Positions 32,323-43,558 of a stretch of 64,000 nt of DNA are shown here, piece by piece. Source of the DNA: Moritella sp. JT01. GTDB lineage: Bacteria > Pseudomonadota > Gammaproteobacteria > Enterobacterales > Moritellaceae. The DNA lies in NCBI RefSeq assembly GCF_001574435.1, contig NZ_LOCN01000023.1:23276-87275 (forward strand), in the 5' to 3' direction. The notes beneath the pieces were generated by a model. The model did not search any database and was not told where the DNA came from. It was given only the letters and a program-made list of their open reading frames with translations. Within the stretch, counting starts at the first letter, position 1; each line of letters opens with the position of its first letter. A program made the position numbers and the translations under genes.

Positions 32323-32593
32323 CCGTTCACCTTAACACCCATTTGTGGATACAAGTTTAACCACAAACAAATACAGTTATAAAATAAGGTACAAAGTAGA
32401 ACATAAAATTACGCTTTGTTTTCTGTTCTACTTTACCTCTCGAGATGGTCAGCGCATAATTAAACCTTATACATGTTTATATTCCAATGAATATTAACAA
32501 CCTATCTTGAGTTGTTAATTATACCCCCCGCTTTTCGCGGTATATATACGGTGTAATAACATGTCATTCTTATATTTTACGCGGTAAATAATT

Positions 32594-32944
32594 ATGATAA
32601 CAAACAGTGATGGTTATATTCAGCTGATCCATTTTTTAGCTGACAACTTAGCTATTTTTGAAAACCATAGCCAACAGAGCGCTTCAACAACAGATACAAT
32701 TGGAGATATTTTTTCTGAACATATCGCCAGTAATACTATGGTTGTTTGTAATCAACATCAGCAGCTTACTGAAAAGCATCGTTTTGTTATTATCCGTGAA
32801 ATAGACGCGATAGTCGGTGACTTAGAAGAAGTATTATCAAGCGCTTGGGACGTACCGCCAAGTAATGATCAAATGGCATTTATCGAAGAGTTTGTCGGTT
32901 TAATGAAAAATCTGTTTGATAGTGAAATATCTAAATTAGTTTAA
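32594..32944 (+). CDS. Small acidic protein, unknown (116 aa)
   Basis: No family recognised. Mostly helical and acidic, with no signal peptide or membrane segment. The second half, EKHRFVIIREIDAIVGDLEEVLSSAWDVPPSNDQMAFIEEFVGLMKNLFD, looks like a compact helical domain; the first half is Ser/Thr/Gln-rich. A bidirectional terminator follows. The 270 bp before it holds a small CCGC/GCGG hairpin near 32528-32540. Confidence 0.6.
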   Translation: MITNSDGYIQLIHFLADNLAIFENHSQQSASTTDTIGDIFSEHIASNTMVVCNQHQQLTEKHRFVIIREIDAIVGDLEEVLSSAWDVPPSNDQMAFIEEFVGLMKNLFDSEISKLV

Positions 32945-32972
32945 ATAACCCGATGTAGTAAGTTAAGCTTAA

Positions 32973-33008
32973 TAAAAAGCCAGCTCACATTATATGCGCT
33001 GGCTTTTA
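32973..33008. terminator. Bidirectional terminator, 32594 gene / ilvH
   Basis: AAAAGCCAGC (32975-32984) and GCTGGCTTTT (32998-33007) form a 10-bp stem with A and T flanks on both sides. Confidence 0.85.
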
Positions 33009-33027
33009 TATTGATGATAAAGCGATA

Positions 33028-33522
33028 TTATGCTTTTAAACAGCGTTCGCCACGTGCGATACCACAAACACCGCTTCGAACAACTTCGACAATCTCAGTA
33101 TGCGACGCTAATGTTTGAATAAAGGCATCAAGCTTATCGCTATCACCCGTCAGTTGTACCGTGTATAACGAATCTGTAATATCAACAATTTGACCACGGA
33201 AAATATCTGATGTGCGTTTCACTTCTGCACGTACAAAACCCGCCGCTTTTACTTTAATAAGTAATAGCTCACGCTCAATATGCGCACCTTCAGTAAGATC
33301 ACTTACTTTTAATACATCAATCAGCTTATTTAATTGCTTCATGATTTGTTCAATCACAGCACGGTCACCGTTCGTGACCAACGTCAAACGTGATAATGTT
33401 TCATCATCCGTCGTTGATACAGTCAAAGACTCAATGTTATAACCACGTTGTGAGAACAGACCAACGATGCGTGACAAAGCACCCGACTCATTTTCTGTTA
33501 ATATTGAAATTATACGTCTCAT
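33028..33522 (-). CDS. ilvH: Acetolactate synthase small (regulatory) subunit
   Basis: Confers valine feedback inhibition on IlvI. Two ACT-type regions: the N-terminal [34 protein letters not shown] with the valine-site Asn/Gly region, then a C-terminal domain with ELLLIKVKA. 164 residues (E. coli 163). The start overlaps the ilvI stop by ATGA, so the subunits are translationally coupled. Confidence 0.97.
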   Translation of the reverse strand: MRRIISILTENESGALSRIVGLFSQRGYNIESLTVSTTDDETLSRLTLVTNGDRAVIEQIMKQLNKLIDVLKVSDLTEGAHIERELLLIKVKAAGFVRAEVKRTSDIFRGQIVDITDSLYTVQLTGDSDKLDAFIQTLASHTEIVEVVRSGVCGIARGERCLKA

Positions 33523-35246
33523 GATGTGGTTTTCTCCGTCTTACTTAAATACATATCATCCATTGCGCCATATTTAATTTGCATCGGATATACATGTTCT
33601 TCTGGATCAATAATAATATCCATGAATACAACACGGTTTTTATTTTTTTCCGAAAAGCACTCAGTAAACGCTTTATCAAGATCTTCAGGTTTACTCACCT
33701 GAATACCAACGTGATGATAAGCTTCTGCTAATTTAACAAAATCAGGCATAGACTCCATATAAGAATGAGAATGACGGCCATCATAGAACATTTTCTGCCA
33801 CTGCTTAACCATGCCTAACGCACCGTTATTCAGGGTAATAATCTTCACTGCAATACCATACTGCAGACATGTCGATAATTCTTGGATGTTCATTTGAATA
33901 GAACCATCACCAGAAATACAACATACTACTTTTTCTGGGTTGGCTATTTTAGCACCCATTGCCGCAGGGAAACCAAAGCCCATCGTGCCTAAGCCACCAG
34001 AGTTGATCCATTGACGCGGTTTATCGTACGGATAGTACAAGGCACCAAACATTTGATGCTGACCTACATCCGAGGTAATAATCGCTTTACCCTCTGTATG
34101 TTTATATAAGCCTTCGATAACCGCTTGCGGTTTAATTGACGACCCTGTTTCATAACTGAGGCATTGCTTAGTACGCCAACCATCAATTTCTTTCCACCAC
34201 GTACTACGTTCTTCTTCATTGGCAGTGACTTGCAGTTCATCAATAATCTCTAGCATCTGCTCAACAACCACTTCGATAGAACCAACAATTGGAATATCGG
34301 CATGGACTGTTTTCGAAATTGACGTTGGATCGATATCTACATGAATTATTTTGGCGTCTGGACAGAATTTATCAATCGCATTCGTCACTCGATCATCAAA
34401 ACGTGCACCAAGACAAATAATCAAATCAGAGTTATGCATCGTTTTATTCGCTTCAAACGTACCATGCATACCTAACATACCGATATTTTGTGGATGTGTA
34501 CCCGGGAATATACCCAGTCCCATCAAAGTATTCGTTACTGGTAGGTTTAACTGTTCTGCAAATTTCAGTACTTGCGCTTCAGCGTTGGCAATAACCGCTC
34601 CGCCACCAACGTAGAGTACTGGTTTTTTCGCTGTTGCAATTGCTTTAACCGCTTTACGTACTTGTCCTTTATGACCCAATTTAACCGGGTTATATGAACG
34701 CATAGAGACGCTCTCAGGGTATTTGTACGGAAATTTCAATAACGGGTTTTGTGTATCTTTTGGTAAATCAATCACCACCGGTCCAGGACGACCTGTTGAC
34801 GCGATATAATATGCTTTTTTGATTGCATCAGGAATATCAGCAGCGGTTTTACATAAAAAGCTGTGTTTTACAATAGGACGAGATACGCCCATCATATCCG
34901 TTTCCTGGAATGCATCGTTACCGATCATTGACGTAGGAACCTGACCTGATAAAACAACAAGAGGAATCGAATCCATATACGCTGTTGCAATACCTGTAAT
35001 ACAATTTGTTGCACCTGGTCCAGATGTAACAAGGACGGTACCAACTTTCCCTGTTGAACGTGCATAACCATCTGCAGCATGCACTGCAGCTTGCTCATGG
35101 CGCACTAAAAAATGTTCAATTTGACTTGATTCGAATAACGCATCATAAATATCAAGAACAGAGCCACCAGGATAACCGAAGATATGCTCAATACCCTCAT
35201 CTTCCAGTGAGCGGATTACCATTTCGGCACCAGACAACATTTCCAT
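33519..35246 (-). CDS. ilvI: Acetolactate synthase large (catalytic) subunit
   Basis: Thiamine-diphosphate enzyme making acetolactate or acetohydroxybutyrate for valine, leucine and isoleucine. The catalytic glutamate is in [17 protein letters not shown]. The thiamine-diphosphate/magnesium motif is [29 protein letters not shown]. The start [14 protein letters not shown] at 35246 aligns with E. coli IlvI (574; here 575) and has GGAGGG seven bases upstream; an earlier ATG at 35267 is rejected. Fits with leuAB 4 kb away, which uses the valine precursor. Confidence 0.97.
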   Translation of the reverse strand: MEMLSGAEMVIRSLEDEGIEHIFGYPGGSVLDIYDALFESSQIEHFLVRHEQAAVHAADGYARSTGKVGTVLVTSGPGATNCITGIATAYMDSIPLVVLSGQVPTSMIGNDAFQETDMMGVSRPIVKHSFLCKTAADIPDAIKKAYYIASTGRPGPVVIDLPKDTQNPLLKFPYKYPESVSMRSYNPVKLGHKGQVRKAVKAIATAKKPVLYVGGGAVIANAEAQVLKFAEQLNLPVTNTLMGLGIFPGTHPQNIGMLGMHGTFEANKTMHNSDLIICLGARFDDRVTNAIDKFCPDAKIIHVDIDPTSISKTVHADIPIVGSIEVVVEQMLEIIDELQVTANEEERSTWWKEIDGWRTKQCLSYETGSSIKPQAVIEGLYKHTEGKAIITSDVGQHQMFGALYYPYDKPRQWINSGGLGTMGFGFPAAMGAKIANPEKVVCCISGDGSIQMNIQELSTCLQYGIAVKIITLNNGALGMVKQWQKMFYDGRHSHSYMESMPDFVKLAEAYHHVGIQVSKPEDLDKAFTECFSEKNKNRVVFMDIIIDPEEHVYPMQIKYGAMDDMYLSKTEKTTS

Positions 35247-35615
35247 AAGCAGGCCCTCCCGGCCCATATCCTAATTCTAGTTTGACAACTGTCCACATTG
35301 TAACAAATTGGTTACAAGTTTAAACTTCCCATTGAATTAGATTTAACTTTATTTTTATTGGTTTATTTATTGAAATTAACAAAATAAAATCATCTTTAAA
35401 AGTGATATGAGAAATTAAATATCAAAAAAATTCATCATCACCTCTAATAACGATATATTTCGGTCTGAAACGAGGGAGAAACAAAGAATATTAACTTTTC
35501 AAGTTACTGATTTAAAATAAAAAAGTTTACATGTTGATATATTAGCCGTGTAATAGCACTGCTCAATGTAAAAATAGTCCACTTAAAAAATAACTAGATA
35601 ATGAAAGATATTTAA
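35247..35615 (-). promoter_or_regulatory. ilvIH control region with a perfect operator-like dyad
   Basis: 369 bp, very AT-rich. TTGTAAC (35298-35304) and GTTACAA (35311-35317) form a perfect 7-bp inverted repeat with a six-base spacer, 52-71 bases before the ilvI ATG, which is a position typical of an operator. In E. coli ilvIH is governed by Lrp; the long AT-rich stretch would suit Lrp, but this dyad looks like a different regulator. No attenuator peptide rich in Val/Leu was found. Confidence 0.5.
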
Positions 35616-37277
35616 CTATACCGATGGTTGCTCCATCATTTCAATGGCCGTATTTTCATTTCGGTTCGCCAACCACATATTTAATGTGGATAATGACATC
35701 GGTTTTGCGTACCAATATCCCTGTACCTTGGAGCAACCTTGTTTTAACAAAAATTCTGCTTGCTCGGGTTGTTCAATGCCTTCACCGAGTAATTCTAATT
35801 TTAAAGCGTCACCCATCGCACAAATACCTTTGACGATATTCTGACTACGCTCAGAATCAACGACGCCTTCGATGAAACTACGATCGAGCTTAATACCATG
35901 AAATTGGAATTTGTGTAGATAGCTAAATGAAGAATAACCAGTACCAAAATCATCAATCCATAATTTAATACCTAAATTATTTAATTCACGTAATACACGT
36001 AAATTATCACTGTCTGCATTCATTAATGTTGTTTCAGTTATCTCAAAATGGATCTGACTCGGTAATAATGAGTAACAAGCCAAAATACTTCTAACATTAT
36101 GTACAAAAGCACGGTCAGCCAGCTGCTGCGGTGAAATATTAATGGCAATAAAATAATCCGGATTATTAATCTGTAATAACGATAAATCACCACAAACCTG
36201 CTTAATAATCCACTGTCCCATCGGCACAATAAGGCCGGTTTGCTCTGCAACAGGGATAAAATCGTCGGGTGGTACCAAGCCGCGAACAGGGTGATTCCAA
36301 CGAATAAGCGCTTCAAAACCCAACTCTTTTTCCGTAGCTATATCAATAACGGGTTGATAATAAATTTCAAACTCCCCTTTACTAATGGCCTTGTTAAGCT
36401 CTTGTTCTAGCTTTACTCGATACTCTAATTCTCGCATGTATTCCGGTTTGAAAAAGGCAACACCATGCTTTCCAGACTCCTTCACTTTATACATTGCCAT
36501 ATCCGCTTTTTTCAGTAACGAATCGCTACAAGTACCATGTTCAGGACTGATGCTGACACCAATACTGACACCGATAGAGATACTCTCACCAGACAGCTCA
36601 ATTTTTCGGCGAATATTTTTCAGCAGTTTGTTCAGGATAGGTGCGATATCATTGGCTTCTGAAATACCCATGATGAGAATAGCAAACTCATCGCCACCAA
36701 TACGAAAAATATTGGTCTTATACAAATTAGGTGGTGGTGTGTTATCTAACGATAATTTAATACGTTGCGCTATGATTGCGATAACTTGATCGCCCACTTT
36801 ATGGCCTAATGTATCATTGATATTTTTAAGATCATCTAAATCCAGAATACATAACGCAATCTTACCTTTCCCTTTAGCCATGCTGGCATCAAGTCTTTCT
36901 AAAAATTTAAATCGATTAGCTAACCCAGTTCCGCTATCTAAATAAACCGATAGGTCCAGATCTACAAGTTGCCCTTGTAGGTTATGTAATTCCAAATTTA
37001 TTTTCCGCAAAGTCCGCTTATAGCGATATGCCTTATAGACACACACCACACTAATAACACTGACAAGCGCGGTAATAATAAGTGAGCTCGGAATACGCAT
37101 GGTCACATGGTACAGTTCTAATAAAAAGAACCAGGCAGTATCACTGGAAAACGTTAAAATATAGAGACAAGAAAACAGCGCAAGTAATCCACCTAATACA
37201 ATTACGGTGAATAATACTTTACGCCATTGATGCGAAGAATTTCTGGTATTAAGCCTGTTCATATTAGCACTATCCAT
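35616..37277 (-). CDS. GGDEF-EAL cyclic-di-GMP protein with two membrane helices
   Basis: Two N-terminal membrane helices (about residues 24-46 and 63-84) flank a short periplasmic loop of under 20 residues, too small for a sensor domain. A GGDEF domain with intact RIGGDEFA is followed by an EAL domain with intact EALIRW, NISPQQL, ITETTLM, DDFGTGYSS and KLDRSFI. Both diguanylate cyclase and phosphodiesterase activities are possible; the EAL side looks catalytic. Start at ATG 37277 is preferred; TTG 37286 or ATG 37262 are alternatives. The PilZ protein at 42.8 kb could be a receptor in the same signalling network. Confidence 0.88.
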   Translation of the reverse strand: MDSANMNRLNTRNSSHQWRKVLFTVIVLGGLLALFSCLYILTFSSDTAWFFLLELYHVTMRIPSSLIITALVSVISVVCVYKAYRYKRTLRKINLELHNLQGQLVDLDLSVYLDSGTGLANRFKFLERLDASMAKGKGKIALCILDLDDLKNINDTLGHKVGDQVIAIIAQRIKLSLDNTPPPNLYKTNIFRIGGDEFAILIMGISEANDIAPILNKLLKNIRRKIELSGESISIGVSIGVSISPEHGTCSDSLLKKADMAMYKVKESGKHGVAFFKPEYMRELEYRVKLEQELNKAISKGEFEIYYQPVIDIATEKELGFEALIRWNHPVRGLVPPDDFIPVAEQTGLIVPMGQWIIKQVCGDLSLLQINNPDYFIAINISPQQLADRAFVHNVRSILACYSLLPSQIHFEITETTLMNADSDNLRVLRELNNLGIKLWIDDFGTGYSSFSYLHKFQFHGIKLDRSFIEGVVDSERSQNIVKGICAMGDALKLELLGEGIEQPEQAEFLLKQGCSKVQGYWYAKPMSLSTLNMWLANRNENTAIEMMEQPSV

Positions 37278-37483
37278 TGTTACCAATCTGCTTACCCATA
37301 TTGAGTTAATATTAGTCTAGATAAATAACAATGGCGTGAATAATTTACGAGGCTTAGCAAGATATAGTCGAAAGTGTTAGAGCAATAAATATTACTCAGT
37401 AATAAATATGAGCAAGAAATAGTACTCCCGTTGTGAGCCACTAAAAAATGTGCAACGGGATTAATCATGAGAAATGTAAATAC

Positions 37484-39292
37484 TTAAGACTTTACATTTT
37501 TTCCTTTTTTAACAGTGCTATACATACTTTCAATCAAACTACTATAACGCTCCTGAATAACTTTACGTTTTAATTTAAGTGTTGGTGTTAGTTCCCCATT
37601 TTCATTGGTAAAAGGTGACGCCATCAACTTAAATTTCTTCACTTGCTCAAACTTAGCCAGCTCTTTCTGCATCTCTTTAACACGTTCATCAAGTAACTCG
37701 ACAATCTTGGTATGCTTGAGTAATTCAACATAGGATTCATATTTTAAATTAAGCGTTTTAGCGTGCTCTTCAATCGCTTCTTGGGCAGGTACAATCAAAG
37801 CTGAAGCATATTTTCTTGCATCAGCAAATACGGCAACTTGCTCAATGAAACGATCTCGACCTAATGTACCTTCAATTAACTGTGGGGCGATATATTTACC
37901 ACATTCAGTTTTCATTAGGTCTTTCAAACGGTCCGTAATATACAAATAGCCATTTTCATCAATCGCGCCTGCATCCCCCGTTTTTAACCATTCACCATCA
38001 AATGTGTTTGCTGTTTCTTCTGGTTTATTAAAATAACCACGCATGACAGTAGGTCCTTTGATCATAATTTCATTTTCATGACCCAGTTTCACTTCAATTC
38101 CCGGTAATACCGACCCGATAGAGCCTAATTTAAAGTCTTTAGAATAACAGCTAACTGTTGCCACTGTTTCTGTCATGCCGTAGCCATATTTAATATGGAT
38201 ACCAATTGATTGAAAGAATAAATTTACTTCATCATCAAGTTTTGCGCCGGAACAAGGGAAAAAACGCACCTTGCCACCAAATACAGCGCGTAATTTCGTG
38301 AATACTAGTTTATCGGCAATTGCATGTTGTAATTTCAATAACGGTGATACAAACGTACCAGCTTGTTGCGCTTCAAAGCGTTTCTTACCAATAGCCACAG
38401 CCCAATGAAATAATTTTTTACGTACGGCGGGGGCATTTTCAACTTTATTCATCATCGTAGTATGAATTTTTTCATACAAACGTGGTACCGCACACATCAC
38501 CGTAGGCTGGGTATCCGTTAAGCCTTTTTGGATTCTTGCTGGATCTTTAAGATATGTATTTTCGGCGCCCCAGAATAATGCGTTAAACGTCCAAATACGT
38601 TCAAAAACATGACTTAACGGTAAAAATGCCAATGAGATATCATCTTCTTCTAAACGTGTTTCCGGCTCATTCACTGCCAATGCAGCTTGAATGTTGGCGT
38701 AATCAAGCATCACACCTTTCGGCTCACCAGTAGTACCTGAGGTATAAATTAACGTAACAAGATCATCGTTTTTTGCATTCTCAATACGATGCGCTAATGC
38801 TATCGATGATGAACTATCAGGGGTGAACGCCAGCATGTCGGCATAGGCAACCACGCGGGGATCATCGGGTAAAGTAACGGTTGGAGAAAAAACAATAAGC
38901 GATTGCAGTGATTCACACTTATCCAGTAATGGTAGCGCAAGCTTTAACTCGGCTTTATCGCCAATAAACATACACGTCATCTTAGCGTCATTAATAATGT
39001 ATTCTGCTTGTGATGACGTACTACTTGGATAAAGTGGCACAGAAACAGCACGACACTGTTGTAAAGCCAGATCGGTAATTGTCCATTCAGGTAAATTATT
39101 TGACCAAATACCAACGTTATCCTGAACTTTAAGTCCACGGTTAAGCAAGTTATTTGCAAGCCCTTCAATACGCTCGCCCATCTGCTTCCAGCTAATGCGA
39201 TCCCAGCCTGTTTTAGTTTTACTTTTCAGGGCTGTTTTATCTTGATACTTCTCAATCCTTGCAAGGATCTGATTTACGAAATGCTGACTCAT
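37484..39292 (-). CDS. Long-chain fatty acid-CoA ligase (FadD15/FAA1-like)
   Basis: AMP-dependent synthetase that activates fatty acids as acyl-CoA. Motifs: YTSGTTGEPKGVMLDYANI (P-loop), YGYGMTETVATVS, GEWLKTGDAGAIDENGYLYITDRLKDLMKTECGKYIAP, and the C-terminal KLKRKVIQERY lysine region. The 602 residues and the FLPLSHVFER segment match the long-chain FAA/FadD15 branch rather than E. coli FadD. Cytosolic or peripheral membrane. Upstream hairpin at about 39327-39351 has no T run. Confidence 0.92.
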   Translation of the reverse strand: MSQHFVNQILARIEKYQDKTALKSKTKTGWDRISWKQMGERIEGLANNLLNRGLKVQDNVGIWSNNLPEWTITDLALQQCRAVSVPLYPSSTSSQAEYIINDAKMTCMFIGDKAELKLALPLLDKCESLQSLIVFSPTVTLPDDPRVVAYADMLAFTPDSSSSIALAHRIENAKNDDLVTLIYTSGTTGEPKGVMLDYANIQAALAVNEPETRLEEDDISLAFLPLSHVFERIWTFNALFWGAENTYLKDPARIQKGLTDTQPTVMCAVPRLYEKIHTTMMNKVENAPAVRKKLFHWAVAIGKKRFEAQQAGTFVSPLLKLQHAIADKLVFTKLRAVFGGKVRFFPCSGAKLDDEVNLFFQSIGIHIKYGYGMTETVATVSCYSKDFKLGSIGSVLPGIEVKLGHENEIMIKGPTVMRGYFNKPEETANTFDGEWLKTGDAGAIDENGYLYITDRLKDLMKTECGKYIAPQLIEGTLGRDRFIEQVAVFADARKYASALIVPAQEAIEEHAKTLNLKYESYVELLKHTKIVELLDERVKEMQKELAKFEQVKKFKLMASPFTNENGELTPTLKLKRKVIQERYSSLIESMYSTVKKGKNVKS

Positions 39293-39493
39293 GTCTATTT
39301 CTCATGTTAATTCGGGCGCAAACAAACTCGGCTTACAGTTGTAAGCCCGAGAGGGTAGCTTGTAAAATGTCATTTGTAAAATAAATGAATATTTTATAAC
39401 CTATTTAACACTAAAAAACCCAACAATAGCGTCATTTTAATCAAAATCGGCTCATATCGCCGAAATTTATAACATCTTTGACCATAAATATAT

Positions 39494-39643
39494 CTAATGA
39501 CTCGCTAGATGTGACCAGCTATCTAATGGTTCGTCACTCGCTCTTTCCACTAAGGAAATATCGATCCCCATATCCGTTAACTCTTTTAGTGTTAGGTCAT
39601 CTGCAAGCTCAACCATCTCACCTTGTTCATTTTTAAATAACAT
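39494..39643 (-). CDS. Small acidic protein, unknown (49 aa)
   Basis: A 49-codon ORF starting MLFKNEQGEMVELADDLTLK and ending SWSHLASH. It has an excellent ribosome site (GAGGTGGG, six bases before the ATG), an acidic composition, and helix-forming LADDLTLKELTDMGIDISLVER. It lies alone in a 680-bp gap between the acyl-CoA ligase and leuA. I do not recognise a family. The ribosome site and biased composition support a real gene; only comparison with relatives would prove it. Confidence 0.55.
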   Translation of the reverse strand: MLFKNEQGEMVELADDLTLKELTDMGIDISLVERASDEPLDSWSHLASH

Positions 39644-39970
39644 ATCCCACCTCATGATTAAAAACCTATTTTAAGTGTGGCATAGATCAAGAAAAGGTCT
39701 AATATTCCTACTTCATAAAGGTGAAGCTCTATTTATCCTATAATACAAGGGACTTCCCCTCCCCCCACGAATCAGCTATATAGCCAAACGACGTCAAGGT
39801 TCACCCTCAGAGGCGGACCTGTATATAAATTAATTGACAAAAAACGACCAAGCCTGTAAAGATTAAGACATCAAATTAATTTATACATATAGATGGCTAT
39901 TTATCGCAACCTAAGAATAATACGCAGCGCAGAAATACTCTTTTATATAACGGCAATTGAAGGATTCATA
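39644..39970 (+). promoter_or_regulatory. leuAB upstream region
   Basis: 327 bp. Contains TATAAT at 39739-39744, a hairpin AGGTTC.CC/GG.GGACCT at 39797-39820, and a perfect TTGACA at 39834-39839 followed by a weak TAAAGA (39857-39862). A C-rich patch, CCCCTCCCCCC, lies at 39757-39767. I looked for a leucine-rich leader peptide with a terminator, as in the leuL attenuator, and did not find one. Confidence 0.4.
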
Positions 39971-41542
39971 ATGTCAAACCAGGTTATTATTTTTGATACG
40001 ACCTTAAGGGATGGAGAGCAAGCATTATCAGCGAGCTTAACCGTAAAAGAAAAGTTACAAATTGCCTTTGCACTTGAACGTTTAGGTGTTGATGTAATGG
40101 AAGTTGGTTTTCCAATTTCATCACCTGGTGATTTTGAATCCGTGCAGACGATCGCGCGAAATATTAAAAACAGCCGTGTTTGTGCCCTCTCTCGTGCACT
40201 AGAAAAAGACATTGATGCTGCTGCCCAAGCGCTTTCCGTAGCGAAAGACTTTCGTATTCATACCTTCATTTCAACATCTGACATTCATGTTAAAAGTAAA
40301 CTAAAACGTAGTTTTGATGATGTTCTCGAAATGGGTCGCCACGCCATTAAACATGCGCGTCGCTACACCGATGATGTAGAATTTTCTTGCGAAGATGCAG
40401 GCCGTACGCCTATCGATAACCTATGCCGTATGGTTGAAGAAGCCATTAAAGCCGGTGCAACGACGATTAATATCCCCGATACTGTTGGCTATACTGTGCC
40501 ATCGCAATTCGGCGGTATTATCACTGATTTATTCAATCGAGTCCCTAATATTGATCAAGCGGTGATCTCGGTACATTGTCACGATGATCTGGGTCTCTCT
40601 GTAGCGAACTCAATTGCAGCGATTGAGCAAGGCGCACGTCAAATCGAGTGTACTATCAATGGTATTGGTGAACGTGCAGGTAACTGTTCATTAGAAGAAA
40701 TTGCCATGATCTTGCACACACGCCAAGATTTATTAGGTAAAACCACCAATATTAACGCACAAGAAATTTACCGTACCAGCCAGCTAGTCAGTCAACTCTG
40801 CAACATGCCAGTACAGGCTAATAAAGCGATTGTGGGTGCCAACGCATTTTCACACTCCTCAGGTATCCATCAAGACGGCGTACTAAAAGCAAAAAACACC
40901 TATGAAATTATTACCCCTGAAAGCATTGGTCTAACGCAAAACAAGTTGAACCTAACCTCACGTTCAGGTCGTCATGTGATCAAGCATCGTATGGCTGAAC
41001 TTGGTTATAGCGACAATGATTATAACCTTGATGACCTATATACAAGCTTCTTGCAACTGGCAGATAAAAAAGGCCAAGTATTCGATTATGATCTTGAAGC
41101 GTTAATCTTCTTTAATAATTTGCACGAAGATGAAGAACACTTTAAATTAGATTATCTCAGTGTTCAGTCCGGTTCTGGTGTGAAAGCAACCGCGACTATT
41201 AGCTTGATCTCACAACGAGAAACAACGGATGAACCTTGTACAAATACTGAAGCTGCGATTGGTAATGGTCCGGTTGATGCCGTTTATAAATGTTTGAGTC
41301 GTATTTCAGGCTTCGATATCGATATCGCTAAGTACCACATTACTGCAAAAGGTGAAGGTAAAGATGCACTGGGTCAAGTCGATATAGTTGCAACGTATGA
41401 AGGCCGTAAATTCCACGGCATCGGTTTAGCCACAGATATCATTGAATCTTCGGCACTGGCTTATATCCACGTAATGAATAATATCCATCGTGCAAACGCG
41501 GTAGAACAACAAAAACTAAAAAAAACAAAATCAATAATATAG
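39971..41542 (+). CDS. leuA: 2-isopropylmalate synthase
   Basis: First committed step of leucine synthesis, condensing acetyl-CoA with 2-ketoisovalerate. The start at 39971 ([19 protein letters not shown]) follows GAAGGA and gives exactly the E. coli length, 523; an upstream ATG at 39893 adds 26 unaligned residues. Metal and substrate motifs [23 protein letters not shown] and [15 protein letters not shown] are present. The C-terminal allosteric domain for leucine feedback begins near residue 400. Confidence 0.97.
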   Translation: MSNQVIIFDTTLRDGEQALSASLTVKEKLQIAFALERLGVDVMEVGFPISSPGDFESVQTIARNIKNSRVCALSRALEKDIDAAAQALSVAKDFRIHTFISTSDIHVKSKLKRSFDDVLEMGRHAIKHARRYTDDVEFSCEDAGRTPIDNLCRMVEEAIKAGATTINIPDTVGYTVPSQFGGIITDLFNRVPNIDQAVISVHCHDDLGLSVANSIAAIEQGARQIECTINGIGERAGNCSLEEIAMILHTRQDLLGKTTNINAQEIYRTSQLVSQLCNMPVQANKAIVGANAFSHSSGIHQDGVLKAKNTYEIITPESIGLTQNKLNLTSRSGRHVIKHRMAELGYSDNDYNLDDLYTSFLQLADKKGQVFDYDLEALIFFNNLHEDEEHFKLDYLSVQSGSGVKATATISLISQRETTDEPCTNTEAAIGNGPVDAVYKCLSRISGFDIDIAKYHITAKGEGKDALGQVDIVATYEGRKFHGIGLATDIIESSALAYIHVMNNIHRANAVEQQKLKKTKSII

Positions 41543-42655
<1,113 letters not shown>

Positions 42656-42718
42656 TATAACAACTCAAGCTAGTCATGAACATGATGCTTTTTTAATAAA
42701 GTAAATGGTTATAACGAA

Positions 42719-42753
42719 CAAGGCCGATAGTGATAGTCACCATCGGCCTTTTT
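42719..42753 (+). terminator. leuAB terminator
   Basis: AAGGCCGAT (42720-42728) pairs with ATCGGCCTT (42742-42750); the inner TAGTGA/TCAC extends the stem, and TTT follows. It closes the leuAB transcript. Confidence 0.88.
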
Positions 42754-42808
42754 ATTGGATTATCATGTTATCTGGCTTTATTTATGATTCAAATATAAAT
42801 AAAAATCA

Positions 42809-43141
42809 CTAAGTCAAACTGGTAAATTCAACACCTATTTGATAAACATCTCCGTCACTATCAACCCGTGTTACTTTCGCTTCAGCCTGTAGAGGCGGAA
42901 CACGTGAATCGCCTGTTGGTAGAAAAATACTGACACTATCATTCAATGAAAAATAGCTTTCAGGTACATCTAACGACATTCCACTAGCGCTTAAATCACG
43001 ACAGATAGCGGTAACATTCCTTTCTTTATCCGTTACCTGAACCGGTGAGTCGATTAGCATCCGATGATAACTACGTCGTTCCAAGTTAGCTTTTAGCACA
43101 TCAATATCCCTCTTATTGCTATAGTTTATAAATGATCTCAA
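42809..43141 (-). CDS. PilZ-domain protein
   Basis: A single PilZ domain of 110 residues. The cyclic-di-GMP binding motif RRSYHR (RxxxR) is at about residues 22-27, and D.SASG is in CRDLSASGMSLDVPES near residues 49-56. There is no other domain, so it is probably a stand-alone cyclic-di-GMP receptor that acts by binding partners. The GGDEF-EAL enzyme at 35.6 kb is the nearest candidate source of signal. Confidence 0.9.
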   Translation of the reverse strand: MRSFINYSNKRDIDVLKANLERRSYHRMLIDSPVQVTDKERNVTAICRDLSASGMSLDVPESYFSLNDSVSIFLPTGDSRVPPLQAEAKVTRVDSDGDVYQIGVEFTSLT

Positions 43142-43264
43142 GTTATAAACAATTAAAAACTATGAATAGTTTTATCTTGTTTTGAGTATAGTCATCATTT
43201 ATTAACTCGGCGTTATATGACAAGAATAATGCGATCCAAATAGCTATTTGACTATAAATATTAG

Positions 43265-43558
43265 CTAGCAGTCCAACATGCCTTTATCGACAATAAAGTC
43301 GATGATCTGCTGCAAGCCAATTTTCTTTTTCATATTGGTAAACACGTAAGGCTTATCACCGCGCATACGCTTGGTATCCTGCTCCATCACTTCCAGCGAC
43401 GCGGCAACATCAATCACATAAATCGTTAAGTCGGCTAATTCAGGACTAAACGTGGCACTCAAATTATCACCACCACTTTCGACAAATACCACATCGAGCG
43501 TTTTATGTAGCTTCGCTAACTCCTCAACCGCCGCAAGATTCATTGATGCGTCTTCACG
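43265..43558 (-). pseudogene. ureG: Fossil of urease accessory GTPase ureG
   Basis: Residues [16 protein letters not shown], then [28 protein letters not shown], then [23 protein letters not shown] and the family C-terminus GMLDC are clearly UreG. The N-terminal half with the P-loop is gone. About 31 residues between IDVA and ASLEV (carrying the NKTD GTP-recognition motif) are deleted in frame. The remnant therefore cannot bind GTP. A 20-bp piece of mobile-element end abuts REDAS. No other urease gene is in the window. UreG normally delivers nickel to urease. Confidence 0.88.

Noticed and set aside
35298..35317. Calling the ilvI dyad a TyrR box
   Set aside because: The two inner bases of each arm differ from the TyrR consensus (AAC/GTT instead of AAA/TTT), and ilvIH is not a known TyrR target.
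39700..39960. A leuL-type attenuator before leuA
   Set aside because: No short ORF with clustered leucine codons and no terminator hairpin with a T run was found.
39893..39970. A longer leuA starting 26 codons upstream
   Set aside because: The extra residues do not align with LeuA, and the internal start at 39971 has a good ribosome site and gives the exact family length.
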